DNA from: Burkholderiaceae bacterium | GTDB lineage: Bacteria > Pseudomonadota > Gammaproteobacteria > Burkholderiales > Burkholderiaceae | Reading direction: 5' to 3' | NCBI GenBank assembly: GCA_947373615.1 | Contig: CANBYN010000029.1 | Coordinates: 1-12,121 of the forward strand | DNA length: 12,121 bases | Shown here: piece after piece, positions 6,030 through 12,121 of the stretch | Position numbering within the stretch: position 1 is the first letter of the stretch | How the letters are laid out: every line of letters starts with the position of its first letter | Made by a program: the position numbers and the translations under genes | The notes under the pieces: generated by a model | What the model was told of the DNA's origin: nothing | Seen by the model: only the letters and a program-made list of their open reading frames with translations | Databases searched by the model: none

Positions 6030-6890
6030 GTGCGAAAACCCCTTCTCAGCCTCAGCCTCAATACGATTGCCATGCTTCCCCTTGCCCTGGTGCAAGTGAT
6101 TGGCGCCCTTTTAGGTATGTTGGCCTATATTGGCTCCAAGCAATACCGCTCTCTATTTCGCCCGCAATATGAAGCCGTAGTAATTGCCCACGGGCTGCCT
6201 TTCAAGCTCTGGACGGCAATCAGGGCATCTGGAATGCTATTTTCAGACAGTCTTTGGATTTGGCGAAACCCCAAAAAAGCACTCAAATTAGTTGAGGTGA
6301 AAAACTGGGATCTAGTAGAGGCCGCTATTGGCGAAGGTCACGGATTAGTAATGCTTACTCCACATCTTGGTGGCTTTGAAATTATTCCGCGAGTATTAGC
6401 GGGTCATTTCCCGGCAACTATTCTCTATCGCCCCTCGCGACAAAAATGGCTAAACGAAGTTGTAGAGGAGGGTCGCGCCTATCCTAATATGCATTTCGTT
6501 CCAACCAATCTCAACGGTGTACGCCAAATGACTAGAGCGCTTACACGGGGTGAAGCAATTGGCATTCTTCCAGATCAAGTTCCTAGTGGTGGTGAAGGAG
6601 TGTGGGTCCCCTTCTTTGGGCGACCCGCTTACACCACACCATTACCTGCGCGCCTAGCGAACCGCAACAACACCCCAGTAGTAATGTTCACTGCGAAACG
6701 AAAGGGAATTGGATCTGGTTGGCTCATGCAAGCTACCCGTCTTGCGCCCTTATCTGAAGATGCCAATGTTGCTGCAGCCGAACTCAATATAGCTATTGAA
6801 AACGCAGTAATGAATGCGCCAGAACAATTTATTTGGTCTTATAACCGTTACAAGCATCCTGCTGGTGCAGAATTGCCTCCAAGCCAATAG
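6030..6890 (+). CDS. LpxL/HtrB-family lipid A (lysophospholipid) acyltransferase, first copy
   Basis: The 286-residue protein belongs to the family that transfers a secondary acyl chain from acyl-ACP to the lipid A precursor at the inner membrane. An N-terminal hydrophobic segment (about residues 12-34) is the membrane anchor. The catalytic H-x4-E motif is TPHLGGFE with His112 and Glu117. A second conserved block is ILPDQVPSGGEGVWVPFFG followed by TTPLPARLA, and the end carries the FIWSYNRYKH motif. Compared with the second copy, it lacks the usual N-terminal NL-x-x-CFP element and has QYEAVVIAHGLP instead, so it is the more divergent paralogue. The start is a GTG at 6030 preceded by a G-run; an in-frame TAG at 6003 limits it upstream, and the next ATG (6072) would cut into the anchor. 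Which acyl position it modifies is not readable. It leads a run with the second copy and dapF. Confidence 0.87.
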   Translation: MRKPLLSLSLNTIAMLPLALVQVIGALLGMLAYIGSKQYRSLFRPQYEAVVIAHGLPFKLWTAIRASGMLFSDSLWIWRNPKKALKLVEVKNWDLVEAAIGEGHGLVMLTPHLGGFEIIPRVLAGHFPATILYRPSRQKWLNEVVEEGRAYPNMHFVPTNLNGVRQMTRALTRGEAIGILPDQVPSGGEGVWVPFFGRPAYTTPLPARLANRNNTPVVMFTAKRKGIGSGWLMQATRLAPLSEDANVAAAELNIAIENAVMNAPEQFIWSYNRYKHPAGAELPPSQ

Positions 6891-6913
6891 TAGATTCATT
6901 AAAAAATTTTGAA

Positions 6914-7813
6914 ATGACCTGGTTATCCAACCTTTTCAATTTCTTAGCGCTCAATCTATTGCGCCTCTTCGCTTTTTTGCCATACACCATTACCGTCCAT
7001 GTAGGCTATGGTCTTGGTTGGCTAGCAGCCCATATTCCCAATAGTCGCTCCAATGTAGTCAAAATCAACTTACGTTTATGCTTTCCTGATCTCAACGAAA
7101 AAGAGATTAATAATCTAGCCTTAGAGCACTGGAAACTCTTTGGTCGCAGCGTATTAGAAAGAAGTCGCATTTGGCTGGGTAGTGGAAAGCAAATTACCGA
7201 TATAGTCAGCGTCGATTCTGCAATCCCTTTGGGAGATCGCAAGCCACGTCTGCTTATCAACCCACACTTTGTTGGGCTCGAGGGTGGCCTTATGGCGCTC
7301 TCCGTTTTGGCCAATCAACATGATTGGCCGCGTGGCGCAGGTCTTTACCAAAATATGAAAAACCCATTCTTCAATCAAAAGATGATTGAATGGAGAAATC
7401 GCTTTGGTGGAAAATCAATTGAAAGACAAAGTCGTTTAAGGGATCTGATTCGTGAAATTCAAACGGGTAATTTTATTTTTATTGCACCAGATATTGACCT
7501 TGGCCCACGTGACTCTATCTTTGTTCCCTTCTTTGGCATCCAAACCAATACCATTACTTCCGTGTCACGGCTAGCCAGCCTCAGTGGTGCCGAGGTGTGC
7601 TTGATGACCACTACACTCAACAAAGATCGCAAAGGGTATATCTGCCACATTAGCGAGCCACTTCCCAGCTTCCCTAGCGGTGATGTGGAAAAAGATACAG
7701 CTCGCTTGAATCAATATATTGAAGAACTTGTTCGAGAAAGACCAGCAGAGTACTATTGGGTGCATAAACGATTCAAACATCGACCGCCTGGAGAAACCAA
7801 TCTTTACGAGTAA
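6914..7813 (+). CDS. lpxL: Lipid A biosynthesis acyltransferase (LpxL/HtrB family), second copy
   Basis: This is a second member of the family, 299 residues, for late acylation of the Kdo2-lipid A precursor at the cytoplasmic face of the inner membrane. It has a hydrophobic N-terminus (about 8-38), the canonical NLRLCFPDL element (52-60), the catalytic H-x4-E in NPHFVGLE (His118, Glu123), the IAPDIDLGPRDSIFVPFFG block and a C-terminal YYWVHKRFKHRPPGE. The ATG at 6914 lies 23 bp after the stop of the first copy and lacks a clear ribosome binding site, so translation may depend on the upstream gene. The two copies are clearly different in sequence, so this is an old pair rather than a recent duplication, probably with different acyl positions or chain preferences. 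dapF follows after 12 bp. Confidence 0.92.
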   Translation: MTWLSNLFNFLALNLLRLFAFLPYTITVHVGYGLGWLAAHIPNSRSNVVKINLRLCFPDLNEKEINNLALEHWKLFGRSVLERSRIWLGSGKQITDIVSVDSAIPLGDRKPRLLINPHFVGLEGGLMALSVLANQHDWPRGAGLYQNMKNPFFNQKMIEWRNRFGGKSIERQSRLRDLIREIQTGNFIFIAPDIDLGPRDSIFVPFFGIQTNTITSVSRLASLSGAEVCLMTTTLNKDRKGYICHISEPLPSFPSGDVEKDTARLNQYIEELVRERPAEYYWVHKRFKHRPPGETNLYE

Positions 7814-7825
7814 TGGAAACACCTT

Positions 7826-8728
7826 TTGAGCACAAATTTAGTCAACCCTGTCCGCAAACTACGCTTCACCAAAATGCATGGTGCTGGCAATGATTTCATT
7901 GTGCTTAATGGCATAGATCAAGACCTAAGCACCATTACAAGCGATCAGTGGAAAGCATTAGCACATCGACATTTTGGTATTGGCGCTGATCAGATTCTAT
8001 TGGTAGAAAAGACCACACACTCTGATGCCGATTTTCGGTATCGCATCATTAACGCTGATGGCAGCGAAGTAGAGCAGTGTGGCAATGGCTCGCGTTGCTT
8101 TGTGCGCTTTGTATTGGACCATGGCCTATCTAACAAGAATCCTCTACGAGTTGAAGTTGCACATACCATCCTTACCTTGAAGTCTCATCCTGATGGTCAG
8201 GTGGAGGTGGATATGGGCGCACCTATTTTTGATCATAGTCGCATTCCATTTAATGCGGATGGTTTAGCCAGTGTTCAAGAATTTCAGGAAACCCTTTATG
8301 CATTGCCTCTTAATTACCCGGCCACACACGAGAGTTTGGTGGGAGTAGTTTCGATGGGCAACCCTCATGCCGTGCAAGTCGTTGGCGATGTAGATAGCGC
8401 TCCCGTCTTAGGGGAGGGCCCTGAAATCGAACGGTATGTTGCATTCCCTCAAAAAGTAAACGCAGGTTACATGCAGGTAATCAATCGTAGTGAAATCAAG
8501 TTACGCGTATATGAACGCGGTACCGGGGAAACTTTGGCTTGCGGCACAGGAGCTTGTGCAGCAGTGGTTTCAGGAATTCGCAGGGGCTTGCTAGACTCCC
8601 CAGTAAAGGTATATACCCGCGGTGGCGATCTTAAAATTGCCTGGGGCGGCTTAATAAATGATATTGTTCAGCCTGTCATTATGACTGGGCCAGCCGTCAC
8701 CGTATTTGAAGGTGAGGCCGAAATTTAA
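7826..8728 (+). CDS. dapF: Diaminopimelate epimerase
   Basis: DapF converts LL- to meso-diaminopimelate without a cofactor, giving the cross-linking residue of peptidoglycan and the precursor of lysine. The protein is 300 residues. The N-terminal FTKMHGAGNDF (14-24) and the two catalytic cysteines are present: Cys85 in EQCGNGSRC and Cys239 in LACGTGAC. MGNPHAV (177-183) and YERGTGET (229-236) are also typical. The start is a TTG at 7826: the stop codon of the acyltransferase is in the same frame four codons upstream, and the next ATG (in KMHGAG) would remove the conserved first strand. A GGA about 8 nt upstream may serve as ribosome binding site. It is the last gene of the plus-strand run and converges on pyrE with a 20-bp gap that shows no convincing terminator hairpin. 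Confidence 0.95.
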   Translation: MSTNLVNPVRKLRFTKMHGAGNDFIVLNGIDQDLSTITSDQWKALAHRHFGIGADQILLVEKTTHSDADFRYRIINADGSEVEQCGNGSRCFVRFVLDHGLSNKNPLRVEVAHTILTLKSHPDGQVEVDMGAPIFDHSRIPFNADGLASVQEFQETLYALPLNYPATHESLVGVVSMGNPHAVQVVGDVDSAPVLGEGPEIERYVAFPQKVNAGYMQVINRSEIKLRVYERGTGETLACGTGACAAVVSGIRRGLLDSPVKVYTRGGDLKIAWGGLINDIVQPVIMTGPAVTVFEGEAEI

Positions 8729-8748
8729 AGCCCTTTTTTAGACCTCTC

Positions 8749-9417
8749 TTAGATGCCATACTTCTCACGATAGGCTTTTACTGCAGGCAAATAATGAGTA
8801 AGCTCAGCATCACTAGATGCCGTTAAAAAAGACATCACATCGGCTAGGCTTGCAATTGCAATAACCGGCAATCCAAATTCTTGCTCAACCGCCTGTACTG
8901 CCGATTTCTCTCCAACCTCAGTGGCTGTACCCGATCTCTCCATACGATCTAATGCAATCAATACTGCTGCAGGTTCCGCACCTGCAGCACGAATAAGGCC
9001 TACCGACTCTCGAACTGAAGTTCCAGCCGAAATAACATCATCGATGATGACAACTTTGCCCTTTACGGGCGCCCCCACCAAAGAGCCTCCCTCACCATGA
9101 TCTTTAGCTTCTTTGCGGTTATATGCATAAGGAACATTGACTCCTAGCCCTGCCAAGGCAATGGCCGTAGCTGCAGCCAATGTAATGCCCTTGTAGGCCG
9201 GACCATAAAGCATATCAAACTGAATGCTAGATTCTTGCAAAGATTTGGCGTAATAACAGCCTAAAGCACTCAGGCGGGCGCCATCATTAAAGCCGCCTGC
9301 ATTAAAGAAATAAGGAGAAAGTCTTCCCGCTTTAGTTTTAAACTCCCCGAAGGACAAAACGTTTGCCTCTAAGGCAAAGCGAATAAAGTTATCTTGATTA
9401 GAATTATTTGAGCTCAT
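8749..9417 (-). CDS. pyrE: Orotate phosphoribosyltransferase
   Basis: PyrE transfers ribose-5-phosphate from PRPP to orotate, forming OMP in de novo pyrimidine synthesis. The protein is 222 residues, normal length. Marks include FGEFKTKAGRLSPYFFNAG (23-41), which binds orotate, YGPAYKGI (71-78), the flexible catalytic loop RKEAKDHGEGG (101-111) and the PRPP-binding signature VVIIDDVISAGTS (122-134). The ATG at 9417 gives the family N-terminus (FIRFALEANVLSFGEF). Its start is only 8 bp from that of the divergent exonuclease gene, so any promoter and ribosome binding site must overlap that gene's coding sequence; only a weak TAGG precedes the ATG. Confidence 0.97.
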   Translation of the reverse strand: MSSNNSNQDNFIRFALEANVLSFGEFKTKAGRLSPYFFNAGGFNDGARLSALGCYYAKSLQESSIQFDMLYGPAYKGITLAAATAIALAGLGVNVPYAYNRKEAKDHGEGGSLVGAPVKGKVVIIDDVISAGTSVRESVGLIRAAGAEPAAVLIALDRMERSGTATEVGEKSAVQAVEQEFGLPVIAIASLADVMSFLTASSDAELTHYLPAVKAYREKYGI

Positions 9418-9425
9418 AGGCCTAC

Positions 9426-10208
9426 ATGTTACGCATCATTTCCGCGAACCTCAACGGTATCCGTTCCGCAGTCCAAAAAGGCTTTCTGCCATGGGCAATT
9501 AAACAAAAAGCGGACTTTATCTGTCTGCAGGAGCTGAAGGCTCAGCGCGATGACTTAGATGAACTCATTCTAAATCCTAGTGGCATGCACGGCTTCTTTC
9601 ATCATGCCGAAAAGAGAGGTTACAGCGGCTGCGGCATCTATACGCCCCATAAACCTGACGAAGTCTTATACGGCTATGGAAATAAAGAATTCGATGCTGA
9701 AGGTCGCTATGTAGAAGTGCGCTTCAAAGGACTTTCAGTAATCTCAGTCTACATGCCCTCAGGCTCTAGCTCACCTGAGCGCCAAGAAGCCAAGTATCGC
9801 TATCTAGATAGCTTCTTGCCGCACCTCATCAAGCTTAAAAAATCTGGCCGTGAAATTGTCATGTGTGGCGACATCAACATCGCCCATCAAGAAATTGATC
9901 TGAAAAACTGGAAAGGTAATCTTAAAAATTCTGGCTTCTTGCCTGAAGAACGCGCATGGCTTAATAATCTCTTTGGCAAGGTCGGTTATGTAGATGTATA
10001 TCGCGCTCTAGAACCTGAGGCTACTGAGTCTTGCTATACCTGGTGGAGTAATCGCGGTCAAGCATATGCAAAGAACGTTGGTTGGCGAATCGATTATCAC
10101 ATTAGTACGCCAGGCATTGCAGCAACTGCTGAAAAAACTGCAGTCTACAAAGGTGAACGCTTCTCAGATCATGCACCACTCATCGTCGATTACAACTGGA
10201 AGATTTAA
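9426..10208 (+). CDS. xth: Exodeoxyribonuclease III (AP endonuclease of the Xth/ExoA family)
   Basis: The enzyme cuts DNA 5' to abasic sites and degrades duplex DNA 3' to 5', acting in base excision repair with a divalent metal. The 260-residue protein has the full set of catalytic positions seen in E. coli Xth: Asn8 in SANLNGIRS, Glu36 in CLQELKA, Tyr109 in VYMPSG, Asp149 and Asn151 in GDINIAH, Asp223 in WRIDYH, and Asp248-His249 in SDHAPL. The ATG at 9426 gives the usual family start. The only ribosome binding site candidate is a weak TAGG, and the promoter must lie inside pyrE; TAGAAT at 9399-9404 is a possible -10 box without a good -35. It converges on ampG with a 14-bp gap. Confidence 0.96.
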   Translation: MLRIISANLNGIRSAVQKGFLPWAIKQKADFICLQELKAQRDDLDELILNPSGMHGFFHHAEKRGYSGCGIYTPHKPDEVLYGYGNKEFDAEGRYVEVRFKGLSVISVYMPSGSSSPERQEAKYRYLDSFLPHLIKLKKSGREIVMCGDINIAHQEIDLKNWKGNLKNSGFLPEERAWLNNLFGKVGYVDVYRALEPEATESCYTWWSNRGQAYAKNVGWRIDYHISTPGIAATAEKTAVYKGERFSDHAPLIVDYNWKI

Positions 10209-10222
10209 TTTAAAACTTTGTA

Positions 10223-11536
10223 TTAGTCTTTTTTGATCTGCACTATTTGATAGTGGATTGTCAGCCAAATCAGGATGAGGACAGGAGCGCCAATAATCGC
10301 AGTGCCATAAAAGAACGCTTGATAACCAAAGTTATCTACAAACACACCAGAGAATCCAGCTAACCATTTCGGTACCAGCAGCATCATCGAGCTAAATAGA
10401 GCGTATTGAGTTGCAGAGTAGCGAATATTTGTTAGCGATGATAAGAACGCAATAAAGGCAGCGCTAGCAATGCCTGAACTCAAATTATCGGCAGAAATTA
10501 CCCAAATCAAACCATGTAAGTCGTGGCCTTGAGTGGCCAACCAAGCGAACAGTACATTACTTACGGCAGATAAAATAGCGCCTACAAATAAAATTCGCAA
10601 AACGCCAAAGCGTAGAGTGAGGATCCCACCCACAAATGCGCCAACTAAGGTCATTGCAACACCAAACACTTTGCTAACGGCCGCCACTTCATCTTTGGTG
10701 TAGCCCATATCTACATAGAACGGATTGGCCATAATGCCCATCACTACATCGCTAATTCTGTAGATGGCAATTAAAGATAGAATCAGAACTGCATGCCAAC
10801 GATAGCGCATAATAAATTCAGCGAATGGCTCAATCAAGGTTTGATAGAGCCATGCTTTTGCACTTCGGACTTTTGCCAATTCGTATCGTGCTGGTTCCTT
10901 ACTCAATAAAGTGGTAATCACGCCAATGCTAATTGAAAAAGCCATGCATAGGTAGGCGAACTGCCAAGCTTGGGCATCATATCCACTGCCTGTCTCTGCC
11001 CGAGCAGCAAGCCATAAAACACCAGCCCCCGCCCAAATCAAAGCAAGTCGATAACCCGTTTGATATGTGGCTGCCAAAGCAGCCTGATGGTCGCTATTAG
11101 CAGATTCAATCCGAAAGGCATCTAGTGCAATATCTTGAGTTGCAGATCCAAATGCCACCAACAGCGCACACCATACGACTGAATTAAGTGCAAGCTTAGG
11201 ATCTAGGGTGGACATTCCAACCAGGCCAATGATGATCAACCCTTGGGCGAAAAGTAGCCAGCTACGGCGACGCCCAAACATATTGGTTAAGATTGGAATT
11301 GGCAAGCGATCTACTAGGGGCGCCCATACCCACTTAAAAGCATAAATTAATCCAACCCAAGTTAAGTAACCAATTGTGCTGCGATCGATCCCGGCTTCAC
11401 GCAACCAAAAACTGAGGGTTCCTAGAATTAATAAAAGCGGTAAGCCAGCAGAAAAACCCAAGAAGAGCATTCGCAGGCAAGGCCATTCGAGATAGACTCG
11501 AAAGTCTTTTAGCCATGAGTGGACTACATTCAACAC
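10223..11536 (-). CDS. ampG: AmpG-family muropeptide permease (MFS transporter)
   Basis: AmpG imports GlcNAc-1,6-anhydro-MurNAc peptides from the periplasm for cell-wall recycling; in some bacteria this also sets ampC beta-lactamase induction. With the start used here the protein is 437 residues with about a dozen hydrophobic segments. AmpG-like features are RVYLEWPCLRMLFLGFSAGLP near the start, SFWLREAGID, PLVDRLP (73-79), the cytoplasmic GRRRSW (88-93) and TQDIALDAFR (133-142). The start is uncertain. The frame is open back to a TTG at 11590 with GTG codons at 11560 and 11536; I use 11536 because it gives the usual short N-terminus before the first membrane segment and does not overlap metW. 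It lies 16 bp after metW on the same strand and is probably co-transcribed. Confidence 0.87.
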   Translation of the reverse strand: MLNVVHSWLKDFRVYLEWPCLRMLFLGFSAGLPLLLILGTLSFWLREAGIDRSTIGYLTWVGLIYAFKWVWAPLVDRLPIPILTNMFGRRRSWLLFAQGLIIIGLVGMSTLDPKLALNSVVWCALLVAFGSATQDIALDAFRIESANSDHQAALAATYQTGYRLALIWAGAGVLWLAARAETGSGYDAQAWQFAYLCMAFSISIGVITTLLSKEPARYELAKVRSAKAWLYQTLIEPFAEFIMRYRWHAVLILSLIAIYRISDVVMGIMANPFYVDMGYTKDEVAAVSKVFGVAMTLVGAFVGGILTLRFGVLRILFVGAILSAVSNVLFAWLATQGHDLHGLIWVISADNLSSGIASAAFIAFLSSLTNIRYSATQYALFSSMMLLVPKWLAGFSGVFVDNFGYQAFFYGTAIIGAPVLILIWLTIHYQIVQIKKD

Positions 11537-11552
11537 ACGTGCATTTTCAATG

Positions 11553-12121
11553 CTAGGCACGACAAATACGGAATAACGCCAAACTGCCAAAAAGATTAGG
11601 CATCAAAGTAACCTGTCGACCTTCATGCAAGATGTATTGATCTAGAACCTTAAGACCAAGACTCGATGCTAATTTTTCAAAGTCAGCAATCGTCAATACA
11701 CGTACGTTTGGCGTGTTGTACCACTGATAAGGCAAGCTCTTTGATACAGGCATGCGACCAAGACCAACCGCTAAACGATGTGACCAATGAGCAAAATTTG
11801 GAAATGACACAATCGACTCCTTGCCAACGCGAATAACTTCTCGCAAGATCTTTTCGGTCTGATGAATCGTTTGGACAGTCTGTGAAAGCACCACCGTATC
11901 AAAGCTGCTATCTTCAAAAAGAGCTAGACCCCCTTCTAAATCTTGCTGAATAACATTTAAACCTTTTTGAACACATGCAAGGACGCGTGCATCATCAATT
12001 TCAACGCCATAAGAATGTACGGGCTTTTGTTTTTGCAAGAATGCTAAGAAGCTGCCATCTCCACAACCCAAATCAAGCACCTTACTATTGGGTGCAATCC
12101 AATTTGCTATCGCTTCAAAAT
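11553..12121 (-). CDS. metW: MetW, methionine biosynthesis protein (methyltransferase-like), 5' end outside the window
   Basis: The frame is open to the right edge and gives 188 residues, starting FEAIANWIAPNSK. Full-length MetW is only slightly longer, so about ten residues are missing. The SAM-binding motif I, VLDLGCGDGSF, follows at once; GVEIDD and the later SFPNFAHWSHR and PYQWYNTPNVR blocks are typical of MetW rather than of general methyltransferases. MetW works with MetX in the acylation of homoserine, and metX is usually the gene immediately upstream, which here would lie beyond 12121. Translation ends at TAG 11555-11553, just before ampG. A GTG at 12080 is not the start, because homology continues upstream of it. 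Confidence 0.93.
   Translation of the reverse strand, partial: FEAIANWIAPNSKVLDLGCGDGSFLAFLQKQKPVHSYGVEIDDARVLACVQKGLNVIQQDLEGGLALFEDSSFDTVVLSQTVQTIHQTEKILREVIRVGKESIVSFPNFAHWSHRLAVGLGRMPVSKSLPYQWYNTPNVRVLTIADFEKLASSLGLKVLDQYILHEGRQVTLMPNLFGSLALFRICRA

Noticed and set aside
7006..7822. Minus-strand open frames antisense to the second acyltransferase gene
   Set aside because: They mirror a clearly coding plus-strand gene with intact catalytic motifs and show no family features of their own.
8729..8748. T-run between the convergent dapF and pyrE genes as a terminator
   Set aside because: The run of T is not preceded by a stable GC-rich stem; only a loose 4-bp pairing was found.
11537..11590. 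A longer ampG product from TTG 11590 overlapping metW by 38 bp
   Set aside because: The added 18 residues are not hydrophobic or AmpG-like and the codon is a rare start without a ribosome binding site; GTG 11536 is preferred, though not certain.

Overview
The window looks like ordinary chromosome from a small-genome betaproteobacterium of the order Burkholderiales, most likely Polynucleobacter or a close relative. This rests on the gene order (metW next to ampG; metK divergent from two lipid A acyltransferase genes and dapF; ahcY followed by metF), a SAH riboswitch in front of ahcY, and base composition that is moderate by eye, well below the GC-rich norm of the order. The genus is an inference. 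No mobile element, tRNA, rRNA, CRISPR array or prophage was seen.

Layout, left to right. A 3'-truncated soluble lytic transglycosylase gene (slt, minus, 1-1361) diverges from a 5-formyltetrahydrofolate cyclo-ligase gene (plus, 1440-2066). Next is a minus-strand methyl-cycle block, transcribed metK (5815-4649), then ahcY (4396-2951), then metF (2913-2083). Divergent from metK is a plus-strand run of two LpxL/HtrB-type acyltransferases and dapF (6030-8728). Convergent to it is pyrE (minus), whose start codon lies only 8 bp from that of the divergent exonuclease III gene (plus, 9426-10208). The right end carries ampG and a 5'-truncated metW, both minus and co-oriented as metW-ampG.

How it fits together. 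MetK makes S-adenosylmethionine (SAM), AhcY removes the S-adenosylhomocysteine (SAH) left after methyl transfer, MetF supplies 5-methyl-THF for remethylating homocysteine, the cyclo-ligase returns 5-formyl-THF to the folate pool, and MetW works with MetX (expected just beyond the right edge) in methionine synthesis. A second theme is the cell envelope: Slt and AmpG release and recycle muropeptides, DapF makes meso-diaminopimelate for peptidoglycan, and the acyltransferases finish lipid A.

The most interesting material is non-coding. The metK-ahcY gap (4397-4648) holds a clear SAH riboswitch, a downstream hairpin that covers the ahcY ribosome binding site, a second hairpin competing with the aptamer, and a perfect 13-bp inverted repeat just upstream. 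The metK leader (5816-5933) begins, at the start predicted from a good promoter, with a sequence that strongly resembles a SAM-II riboswitch core, although I could not find a convincing pseudoknot helix. If real, metK would be switched by SAM and ahcY-metF by SAH, on adjacent transcripts.
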